Origin: Paraburkholderia sp. BL10I2N1
Lineage (GTDB): Bacteria; Pseudomonadota; Gammaproteobacteria; Burkholderiales; Burkholderiaceae
Direction: 5' to 3'
DNA: 64,000 nucleotides
Assembly: GCF_004361815.1 (NCBI RefSeq)
Contig: NZ_SNWA01000001.1
Span: 496,001-560,000 of the forward strand
Shown one piece after another: positions 56,753 through 64,000 of the stretch (the first letter of the stretch is position 1; every line of letters starts with the position of its first letter). Under the pieces are notes generated by a model. That model was given only the letters and a program-made list of their open reading frames with translations, did no database searches and was not told where the DNA came from. Made by a program: the position numbers and the translations under genes.

Positions 56753-57122
56753 TCGCCGGATCCGCGTTGCCGCAAAGCGCCGTGGCAAGGTACGCAAGGG
56801 CGGATTTGTGCTTGCCGGTGCTCGCGTTGCATGCCTTGGCGTGGCGTTGGCCGGCAGTTCCGATGCGGCGGCCGGAACGTACCTTGTCGTGATCGAGCAG
56901 ATGCGTTTCGATCCGCCGGCGCTGACGGTGCAGCATGGCGATCGCGTGGTGTGGGTCAACAAGGACCTGTTTCCCCACACGGCGAGCGCGACCTCGAAGG
57001 CGTTCGATTCGCACAGTATTGCGCCGAACGCCTCCTGGAGCTACGTCGCGGGCCGGCCGGGGAGCTACCCGTACCGGTGCGAATTCCACCCGACGATGCA
57101 TGGCACGCTGACCGTCCGGTGA
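56745..57122 (+). CDS. Plastocyanin/azurin-like cupredoxin
   Basis: A 125-residue protein starting at GTG 56745 inside the end of the upstream gene. A weak signal peptide covers residues 20-43 (FVLAGARVACLGVALAGSSDAAAG). The type 1 copper ligands are H78 (FPHTA), C112, H115 and M118 (CEFHPTMHG). It is probably a periplasmic electron or copper carrier. It is translationally coupled to DUF4142 and followed 20 bases later by an ECF sigma factor, which may respond to its state. Confidence 0.88.
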   Translation: MGDRRIRVAAKRRGKVRKGGFVLAGARVACLGVALAGSSDAAAGTYLVVIEQMRFDPPALTVQHGDRVVWVNKDLFPHTASATSKAFDSHSIAPNASWSYVAGRPGSYPYRCEFHPTMHGTLTVR

Positions 57123-57142
57123 GGCGGCCTGACGAAGGTTCT

Positions 57143-57850
57143 ATGACGGACAGAGCTGCAATACATTCGGCACCTGCCGCGGACGACGATCTGTCGATCG
57201 CCCATCGCATTGTGGCGGGAGATCGATCCGCGTTCGAACTGCTGATGCGTCGGCACAATCGGCGTCTGTATCGTTTGGCGCGCGCCACGCTGCACAACGA
57301 CGCTGAGGCGGAGGACGCCCTGCAGGAAGCGTATCTGTCGGCCTACAGATCGATCGGGCAGTTCCGCGGCGACTCCGCGCTCTTCACATGGTTATCCAGG
57401 CTGGTGCTCAATGAATGCTTTGGCCGCCTGCGCCGGGCGGTCCGGCGTCAGAACGTGATTCCAATGGTGGACTCGAACGCTCATGTCGATATTGACGCAA
57501 TGACCGCACACGATTCCGACTCTCCAGACAAAGCGGTAGGACGTGCTGAAATACGTGCACTGCTCGAGCGCAAGCTGGACGAACTGCCGGAAGCCTTCCG
57601 CGTCGTCTTTGTTTTGCGTTCGGTCGAGGAAATGAGCATTGAAGAAACCGCACAATGTCTCGACATCCCCGAGGCCACGGTGCGCAGCCGGCATTTCCGC
57701 GCCAAGAGCCTCTTGCGTGAATCATTGGCTCTGGAGGTCGATCTCGCCGAACGCGATCTGTTCGAGTTCGGTGGCACACAATGCGACCAGGTGGTCGCCA
57801 GGGTATTGTCACGGTTATCCAACGAGCCTGAGCAAGGCGGCAGGCATTAG
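57143..57850 (+). CDS. ECF-type RNA polymerase sigma factor
   Basis: A 235-residue sigma-70 family protein. Region 2 covers about residues 20-95 (FELLMRRHNRRLYRLARATLHN, then DALQEAYLSAYRSIGQFRG). Region 4 covers about 140-200 (LDELPEAFRVVFVLRSVEEMSIEETAQCLDIPEATVRSRHFRAK). ATG 57143 follows GAAGG. No anti-sigma gene is adjacent. The upstream cupredoxin and DUF4142 genes suggest a regulon for envelope or copper stress. Confidence 0.93.
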   Translation: MTDRAAIHSAPAADDDLSIAHRIVAGDRSAFELLMRRHNRRLYRLARATLHNDAEAEDALQEAYLSAYRSIGQFRGDSALFTWLSRLVLNECFGRLRRAVRRQNVIPMVDSNAHVDIDAMTAHDSDSPDKAVGRAEIRALLERKLDELPEAFRVVFVLRSVEEMSIEETAQCLDIPEATVRSRHFRAKSLLRESLALEVDLAERDLFEFGGTQCDQVVARVLSRLSNEPEQGGRH

Positions 57851-57921
57851 CCTAACCGGCTGCAGTTCGTTTCTGGTAGCGATCTGGCCGCACTTTGCTG
57901 CGCCGATCGGAAGGAGACGCA

Positions 57922-58378
57922 GTGAACAAAGCGCTTGCGTGCCGGCGCGTCAATTCGACCATATTCACCGGAGACATCCGCTGTGTCTGGCTGATACTGG
58001 GCATCATCACTCTAGCGGCGTGCTCGATCGCACAAGCCCGGGCAATCAAGATCGTATCGGGTACATATGATCAGAACTGCGGAGCGCCGCGCGGCAACGC
58101 GACCCATGACCTCGCGCATCAGTGCGACGGTCGGACGACCTGTCGGTACATCCGACGCGACCCATGACCTCGCGCATCAGTGCGACGGTCGGACGACCTG
58201 TCGGTACATCCTGACCAGGAAGCTCACCGGGGACCGGACTATGGGCTGCCGGAAGGACTTCCTTGTCGAATGGCTATGCAGCGACACCGAATTCCACACC
58301 GCCGCGCTCAGCCCTGAAGCAGGGCTGGGCAACACCCTCGTATTAAGTTGCGTCAGAGAGGCCGGTGCGGGCAAATAG
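57922..58378 (+). pseudogene. SUEL-type lectin-like exported protein, broken by a tandem duplication
   Basis: GTG 57922 follows AAGGAG. A lipoprotein-like signal (CVWLILGIITLAACSIAQA) leads into IKIVSGTYDQNCGAP and a Cys-rich CDGRTTCRYI segment resembling galactose-binding SUEL lectin domains, with a later GCRKDFLVEWLCSD. The DNA at 58097-58154 is repeated at 58155-58212, 58 bases, not a multiple of three. The first frame therefore stops at 58167, and the second carries the remaining lectin part to 58378. Removing one copy gives one clean reading frame of about 130 codons. Confidence 0.82.
58097..58212. repeat. 58-bp perfect tandem duplication
   Basis: Two adjacent copies with period 58 are identical over 57 bases. 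The unit codes for the THDLAHQCDGRTTCRYI segment of the lectin-like gene. The perfect identity suggests a recent event that could revert by slippage or recombination. Confidence 0.95.
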
Positions 58379-58777
58379 CCACCGCCGTGCAAGTGGCCAC
58401 GTTTGAGACTCCGATCGGCCCCAACCCAAGTCCGGGATTTCGATCTGTGGCGCTGTCGTTGCCAGGCTCCTCGACCGTCGCCTCTGGGTTGTCGCGCGCA
58501 ATTCGCGAACGTCTGCTACCGAGAAAGTCGAGGGGCCGTATCATGCCCTGAGGTCGTCAGTCAAGGTTTTTCAGTGGGAAGAGTTGGTTTCCAAGACTCC
58601 GGTTCGTAAGGATCGGGCAGGCGCCCATGCGCCCCGCCTGGCGAGTTGCCCACCGCTGGCCAGCGTCATGGTCATAACAGGAGACCCGCCGGCCAGCGGT
58701 GGACAACTCGCGAGCGTCAAACGGAGGAAAGCCACAGACCAGGAATCCAACTGCGTAACCGCGCCGATTGGAACGGG
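58379..58777. repeat. Intergenic region with a 21-bp inverted repeat
   Basis: No gene is seen in these 399 bases. At 58641-58661 and 58691-58711 there is a 21-bp inverted repeat with one mismatch (GCGAGTTG...CCGCTGGCC) and a 29-base loop. It lies about 65 bases beyond the 3' end of the IS110 transposase gene. It may belong to the IS end, be an older repeat at the target, or act as a terminator. Confidence 0.6.
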
Positions 58778-60040
58778 TTACCCTGGAAGCCCGAGGTTCC
58801 TGAGGAGTGGCGAACCGCGCTTCCTCAGGGCGTTGAGGTAGATGCTCTCGTCGTACCGCGTTCCGGTCTGCCAGCAGCGGTAGAGGATCCGTATCCACTT
58901 GAACGCCAATGCCCGCACGGCGGCCTGATACGAGCTGCCCTTCGCCCGCTGTTGCCGGTAGTAGGCGCCCGCCCAGAACGATTTGTTGATGGTCTGGCCC
59001 GCCCATTCGACGAAGGTCTGGCGCAGGAAGGTCGGGCATTGCCAGCGCCAGTGCACCCAGCACTTCTTGCCGCTGCGCTCGGTGACCGGCGCGATGCCGG
59101 AGTACTTCTGCAGTTCATCCGCGCCCTTGAAGCGCTCACGTTGCTCGCCAAACGCAGCCAGCAGGCGCGGTGTCAGATGCGGACCTGCGCCGGGCAAGCT
59201 GTCAAACAGGTCGAAGTCGGGCAGCGCCCGTGCGACTGCCGCGATTTCCCTGTCGAACACGTCAATCGCAGCGAGCGCTGTGCGCAGTTGCGTCACCAGC
59301 ATCAGCGCGAGCAACCGGTGAGGTGCAACGATACCGGGATCATCAGTGAGCGATGCAGCGCAGCGGATTGACTCCAGACGTCCCTCAATCAGTTGGGCCC
59401 GGCGACAATTGTGCGCATGGAAGAACGTTTCAAGGGTCTTTCTGTTCGCGCGCCTGGCTGCCGGCAGAGTAGGCCAGCGGGTCAGGAAATCACAGAACAG
59501 TACCGTGTCGATGTCGTCGAACCATTCCAGGGTTTGAGGATAATACTGCTTGAGTGCGTTGGTTAGCCGGTTGGTGAACCGGGTCTTGTCGCCGACCAGT
59601 TCACGACGCTGTTCGATCAGGCTCAGCAAGGAGCGCATGCCGGCGCTCTGCGGCCTGAGCGGGCTGAAGCGCTCAGGATGGCGCAGCAGCAGGTCGAGTG
59701 CCAGTTCGGCATCGGTGGGATCGTCCTTGGCCCGGCTCGGCTTGAATGCCTCACGGTACTTCGCGAGCATTGCAGGGTTGATCGGGAATAGAGTGACGAA
59801 CGCATGTTTCTGCAACACAGAGACGATCGGCCCTGTGGCCAGCTCGAGCGCGACCGCGATCGGACCACCAAAGCGCTGATGTAACGCCTTTGCCCATTCA
59901 TCGATGCGTGTCACCTGGTGAGGGATGCAGTCGAACTCGCGCCTGTCGCCGCCAGCCTGCTGCAGGCAGATGTCATGTTTGGTATCGGCCCAGTCGAGGC
60001 CGACGAAAGCCTTGAATTGCTGGTTCGATAGCGGTGCCAT
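58778..60040 (-). mobile_element. IS110-family DEDD transposase
   Basis: A 420-residue recombinase with the RuvC-like N-terminus FVGLDWADTKHD (first Asp), VALELATGP (Glu) and PSRAKDDPTDAELALDLL (Asp pair). The C-terminal domain contains FDSLPGAGPHLTPRLLAAFG and a Ser/Thr-rich IAPVTERSGKK motif where the catalytic Ser lies. ATG 60040 follows GGAGG. The frame is intact. It differs strongly from the IS110-superfamily protein at 19562, so the two are separate families. Confidence 0.93.
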
Positions 60041-60418
60041 GTGAACCTCCGCAAGTGATAGATTACCCGGTAGGGACATGCATGCTTGCGTCCAGCGAAG
60101 GCAATATAGTGAGCCGGTGCGACGGCGAACCCTGAGTATTCGTTATCGGACGCAGGCGCACCCGTAGACTCGAAGCTAAAACGGTAATCGTCCAAGCGTT
60201 TGGGTCGAGTTATTCGTAGTCCACGGGTGCATGTCCCGCCTCGACTGGCAGCGAGCTGCCAGTCCCCCACCAGTATCGATGAAAGCGGGACGGACTATCT
60301 ATAGTGGGTCGCGTGCCGCCGATCGGGACTGGCGGTGTTTAGCCCCCACCGTAGTTTGCTGTCGGACCGGGTTCGGCGGGTGCCGAAACGGTTGAAACCA
60401 CTCATCCCTAACTGTGCG
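60041..60418 (-). ncRNA. IS110 5' flank, candidate bridge-RNA region
   Basis: No gene is present between the IS110 start and the phaZ stop. In IS110-group elements the non-coding end upstream of the recombinase gene encodes a structured bridge RNA. A perfect palindrome GACTGGCAGC-GA-GCTGCCAGTC at 60243-60264 could mark an element end or an RNA stem. The RNA itself is inferred from family knowledge. Confidence 0.35.
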
Positions 60419-61696
60419 CTAACACGGCATTGCGGCAGCGTCACATTGCTGGTGCGGTCGCGCATCCGCGCCGTGCCCGGGGATCGACTCGTACTGGTAG
60501 ATCAGGTCACGAAGTTGCGGGTAGATCTGCTTGCGCCATCTGGTGCCCGAGAAGACACCGTAGTGGCCGCATCCGGCGACAGTGATCCGGTGCTTGCGCG
60601 ACGTGTCGATAGCCGCGCAGAGATCTTGCGCGGCGTGGGTCTGGCCCAACCCGCAGATATCGTCCCGCTCGCCTTCGACCGTGATCAAGGCCGTGCTCCG
60701 GATGGTATGCGGACGCACCTGTTCGCCGCGCACTGACCACGTGCCGCGGACCAGGCAATATTCCTGGAAAACTACGCGCACCGTCTCAAGATAATAGTCG
60801 GCGGCCATGTCGAGCACGGCGTTGTACTCGTCGTAGAAACGCCGATGGGTGGCCGCCGCCGCGGTGTTGCCCGCCGACACGTCGAAGTAGTAGTTCATGT
60901 GCGCTTCCAGGTGACGATCGGGATTCATGGCCACGAACGCGGTGTGTTGGCGGAAGCCCGGGTACACGCGGCGACCGGCGCCGGCGTGCGGATGCGGCAC
61001 CGTGTCGATCAGGGTCCGCGTGAACCAGTCGAGCGGTTTGCTCACAGCCAGATTATTGACTGCGGTGGGACTGCGGCGCGCGTCGATCGGGCCGCCCATC
61101 AGGGTCATGCTCCTGGGCGTGGGCTGGCCCTGATCTGCCATTAGTGCAACGGCTCCGAGCACCGGGACGGTCGACTGGCACACCGACACGACATGAACTT
61201 CCGGACCCAGGAAGTCGATGAACTCGCGGACATAGGCGATGTAGTCGTCAAGACCGAAGGTTCCCTCAGCGAGCGGCACCTGTCGGGCATCGAGCCAGTC
61301 AGTGATATAGACGTTGAAATCCGGCAGCATCGTCCGGACCGTGTCGCGCAGCAGGGTGGCGTGATGGCCCGATAGCGGCGCGACGACCAGGACAACCGGC
61401 TGCGCGCACTGAATCGCGCGTTCGAAGCGAAGCAGGCGGCAGAACGCCTTCTCCAAAGCCACGGTTTCGGTCACCGCGACCTGCTCGCCATCGATCTCGA
61501 TTTCCGTCAGACCGAACTGAGGCTTGGGGTAGCGCTTGCATAGCCGTACCAGCAGTTCGCAGCCAGCGGCGAACATGTTGGAGGGTGTGGTGTGCCGGGC
61601 TTTCTCGTCGGGTTTAAGGAGGTGGGCGGTGGTTTGAAGCCAGGGAAGCAACGGTGCCCAGACCGCGTTTTGCCACTCGTGCAACTCGTAGAACAT
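60419..61696 (-). CDS. phaZ: Intracellular PHB depolymerase
   Basis: A 425-residue cytoplasmic enzyme of the intracellular PhaZ1 type. It starts MFYELHEWQNAVWAPLLPW, like known PhaZ1 proteins. The nucleophile motif is VVSVCQSTVPVL, where a Cys replaces the usual Ser, as in the family, and later Asp and GCGHYGVFSG (His) complete the triad. ATG 61696 is chosen from family similarity; the open frame extends 57 codons upstream. It mobilises stored polyhydroxybutyrate. phaC is divergent 380 bases away. Confidence 0.93.
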   Translation of the reverse strand: MFYELHEWQNAVWAPLLPWLQTTAHLLKPDEKARHTTPSNMFAAGCELLVRLCKRYPKPQFGLTEIEIDGEQVAVTETVALEKAFCRLLRFERAIQCAQPVVLVVAPLSGHHATLLRDTVRTMLPDFNVYITDWLDARQVPLAEGTFGLDDYIAYVREFIDFLGPEVHVVSVCQSTVPVLGAVALMADQGQPTPRSMTLMGGPIDARRSPTAVNNLAVSKPLDWFTRTLIDTVPHPHAGAGRRVYPGFRQHTAFVAMNPDRHLEAHMNYYFDVSAGNTAAAATHRRFYDEYNAVLDMAADYYLETVRVVFQEYCLVRGTWSVRGEQVRPHTIRSTALITVEGERDDICGLGQTHAAQDLCAAIDTSRKHRITVAGCGHYGVFSGTRWRKQIYPQLRDLIYQYESIPGHGADARPHQQCDAAAMPC

Positions 61697-62076
61697 GCGT
61701 AGCCCAGAGGATTGAATGATGTCGTCACGTGGATCCGATGCCCTTGCCTCGGTCAGCTGGCCAACGTGTTCAGCACTTGCGCCGCGCTCATCGGAGTCAC
61801 GGTTGATCGCCCACACGGCATGCTGCGCTCGCGCGCGGAGAACGATCATCGTAGTCGAGCTTGGCAATAGCTTCGACGCGGAAGAGCTGATACTGGTGTA
61901 CGGAAAGAATGATTAGCCTGTAAGGAATTCCCCAGTACGGCAGCTAAGCGGAAGGGTATGCCCCGATCGGTTATCACCGCAAACACGCCATCCGGCTGCT
62001 GCGGAAAGAGCCCGGTGCAGCTCCCGTTCCGGTTGCTCCAGACGGATGAAGTTCACCCCACCTGACGGATCGCCCA
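61697..62076. promoter_or_regulatory. Divergent phaZ-phaC intergenic region
   Basis: About 380 bases between the two divergent PHA genes. It should contain both promoters, but no clear -35/-10 pair is visible. No gene is seen. Confidence 0.5.
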
Positions 62077-63960
62077 ATGCAGTCGTCGCACCGCGTCACG
62101 TTTGCGCGGTCTAATTTTCAGGCACGCCGCGACGTCAGCGTTCCGGGAATGACGATGACCGAGATAGTGAGACAATCGTCTGAAGATCCAGGGCCCAGTG
62201 TGCTGCCGGCCGGGTCGTCAGGCGGACCGGATTGCACGCGCGAACGTCCGGGCACGCCCCGCGAGGTGGCAGACGGGCAACTCGACCGGGCCGTGCATGC
62301 GGCGCTGGCCCGTGTCACGGGCGGTCTCTCGCCCACGACGCTGTCGCTGGCGTGGCTCGACTGGGCGCTGCATCTGGCCGCCTCGCCCGAGAAGCACCAT
62401 GCGCTCGCGCAGCCCTTCCTGGAATATTGGCAGACAGCTCTCGTGGAGACGCCGGCGCGCCACGACGGGGACAGCGATCCGCGCTTCACCGATCCCGATT
62501 GGGACCGCTTGCCTTTCAACCTGCTGCGTGCCATGTTCCTGCAATTCGAGTCGTTCTGGCGGGACGCCACCACGGGCCTGCGCGGCGTCTCGCCACACCA
62601 TGAACAGCTGGTCAGTTTCGCGGCCCGGCAATGGACCGACATGCTCTCGCCGAGCAACTGCTGGTGGCTCAACCCGGAAGTGCTGCGGGCGATCGCGGCG
62701 ACCGGTGGACGCAACTTTATCGACGGCTCGCGCCACTGGCTGGAAGACCAGCAGGCGCTGCTGGCCGGGTCCGTGCCGGGTCCCCTGAGGCGCCTGTGCG
62801 CCCCCCATTGCGTCGGGCGGGACGTTGCCGTCACACCGGGCAAGGTTGTCTATCGCAACGCATTGATCGAACTGATCCAGTACCTGCCGCAGACGCTGAC
62901 GGTCCGGCGCGAACCGGTGCTGATCGTGCCCTCGTGGATCCTGAAATACTACATTCTTGACTTGTCGCCGCATAATTCGCTGGTGCGCTACCTGGTGGAA
63001 CAGGGATACACAGTTTTCATGATTTCCTGGAAGAACCCGCATGCGGAAGCGCGTGATACCGGCCTGAACGACTATCTCGAGCAGGGCCTGTTCGATGCGC
63101 TCGCCCAGATACGTCGCATCAGCGGTGCGGCCCCGGTGCATACAGCCGGCTACTGCCTCGGCGGCACGCTCCTGGCAATCGGCGCGGCGGCACGCGCACG
63201 CGATACCGGCTCCGGATCTGCCGGTCTGCAGACGGTTACGCTGTTCGCAGCACAGACCGATTTCAGTGAGCCGGGGGAACTCGGGCTGTTTGTCGATGCG
63301 AGTGAGCTGGCGTACCTCGATGCGCTGATGTGGGAGCAGGGTTATCTGGACGGCCCGCAGATGGCCAGTGCCTTCCAGCTGCTGCATTCGCGCGATCTGG
63401 TCTGGTCCCGTCTGGTACATGAATACCTGCTTGGCCAGCGCACGAAACGCACCGACCTGATGGCGTGGAACGCCGACACCACACGTCTGCCGTACCGCAT
63501 GCACAGCGAGAATCTGACCCGGCTGTACCTGCGCAACGACCTCGCCGAGGGCCGGTACTGTGTGGACGGACGGGCGGTGGCGCTCGGCGACCTGCGGCTG
63601 CCGGTTTTTCTCGTCGGCACCGAACGCGACCACGTCTCGCCCTGGCGCTCGGTGTACAGGCTCCATCTGATGACCGACACGGAGATCAGTTTTCTGTTGA
63701 CGTCAGGCGGCCACAATGCCGGCATCGTTTCGGAACCCGGTCACGCCGGACGCCACTATCGTTCCGGCACACGGCGCAACGGCGATTCCAATGTCAGCCC
63801 GGACGAATGGTACGCATCGACACCCGAGCGCGACGGTTCATGGTGGCCGTGCTGGCAGCAATGGCTGGCCGCGCATTCCGGCGACAGGGTCGCACCACCC
63901 CGAGTGGGCGCCGGTACGGTGCTCGGTGATGCGCCGGGGACTTACGTGCTCGAGCCCTGA
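62077..63960 (+). CDS. phaC: Polyhydroxyalkanoate synthase (class I type)
   Basis: A PHA synthase of up to 627 residues. The N-terminal PhaC_N region contains RFTDPDWDRLPFNLLRAMFLQ. The lipase-box nucleophile is GYCLGG (Cys), and the catalytic Asp and His are in GTERDHVSPW and SGGHNAG. The start is uncertain: ATG 62077, 62149 or 62155 are all in frame. It polymerises 3-hydroxyacyl-CoA at the surface of cytoplasmic granules. Here it pairs with phaZ rather than with phaA/phaB, so it is probably one of several synthase genes. Confidence 0.94.
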   Translation: MQSSHRVTFARSNFQARRDVSVPGMTMTEIVRQSSEDPGPSVLPAGSSGGPDCTRERPGTPREVADGQLDRAVHAALARVTGGLSPTTLSLAWLDWALHLAASPEKHHALAQPFLEYWQTALVETPARHDGDSDPRFTDPDWDRLPFNLLRAMFLQFESFWRDATTGLRGVSPHHEQLVSFAARQWTDMLSPSNCWWLNPEVLRAIAATGGRNFIDGSRHWLEDQQALLAGSVPGPLRRLCAPHCVGRDVAVTPGKVVYRNALIELIQYLPQTLTVRREPVLIVPSWILKYYILDLSPHNSLVRYLVEQGYTVFMISWKNPHAEARDTGLNDYLEQGLFDALAQIRRISGAAPVHTAGYCLGGTLLAIGAAARARDTGSGSAGLQTVTLFAAQTDFSEPGELGLFVDASELAYLDALMWEQGYLDGPQMASAFQLLHSRDLVWSRLVHEYLLGQRTKRTDLMAWNADTTRLPYRMHSENLTRLYLRNDLAEGRYCVDGRAVALGDLRLPVFLVGTERDHVSPWRSVYRLHLMTDTEISFLLTSGGHNAGIVSEPGHAGRHYRSGTRRNGDSNVSPDEWYASTPERDGSWWPCWQQWLAAHSGDRVAPPRVGAGTVLGDAPGTYVLEP

Positions 63961-64000
63961 GTGCCTCCGTTCGTGCTGATGCACCGCGCCGGTACCGTCA

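Noticed and set aside
62218..63666. 482-codon frame antisense to phaC
   Set aside because: PhaC catalytic residues are in the forward frame; the reverse shows no motif.

Overview
The window looks like a chromosomal segment of a Burkholderiaceae bacterium, most likely Paraburkholderia or Burkholderia. GC content is high. The pyrR-ruvX-yqgE block, groESL behind a CIRCE element, oxalate catabolism genes, PHA synthesis and mobilisation genes and a complete Tad/Flp pilus locus all fit that group. Genus assignment is inference from gene content; no rRNA or tRNA gene was found to settle it.

Layout. 0.2-4.9 kb is housekeeping: pyrR, ruvX and yqgE in an overlapping operon, an uncharacterised 476-residue protein, rubredoxin and a ThiD-type kinase. 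4.9-9.9 kb is an accessory insert: an AT-richer sulfation pair (CysC plus a sulfotransferase fused to a beta-rich C-terminal domain), then an isolated AAA ATPase with a nuclease-like C-terminus, flanked by a 48-bp inverted repeat and preceded by two matching operator-like palindromes. groEL/groES follow. 13.2-22.8 kb is a worn region. It holds a frameshifted TnpB element at the end of a frameshifted SDR gene, an SDR/LysR divergon, a TehA-type channel, a PhyH oxygenase, an IS110-superfamily element and a second, intact TnpB element. The left-end hairpin of that second element carries a nested 108-bp MITE.

23.0-32.8 kb holds a membrane di-iron oxygenase, Rieske ferredoxin, FAD reductase and TIM-barrel epimerase operon with a LacI regulator. 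Remains of a sugar-binding protein and of a sugar-type SDR lie beyond it. The DNA between those two stubs now carries a Fic protein, a two-gene hypothetical operon and an IS1634-type element with clear ends. 33-41.3 kb is an oxalate region: an AcoR-like sigma-54 activator, a PAS protein, frc, oxc and two closely related GntR regulators. No oxalate transporter is in view. 41.8-44.5 kb is a decayed surface-glycan segment with an extra lpxA, a methyltransferase, an acyltransferase fragment and an IS3 remnant that abuts the end of tadG.

44.5-55.1 kb is a complete minus-strand Tad pilus operon: flp, tadV, cpaB, cpaC, cpaD-like, cpaE, cpaF, tadB, tadC, tadD, tadE, tadG. 56.2-58.4 kb is a DUF4142 / cupredoxin / ECF sigma operon ending in a lectin-like gene broken by a 58-bp tandem duplication. 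An IS110 element follows. The window ends with divergent phaZ and phaC.

The best candidates for undescribed biology are the di-iron/Rieske sugar-type catabolic cluster, the inverted-repeat-bounded ATPase-nuclease module, and the CysC plus domain-fused sulfotransferase pair.
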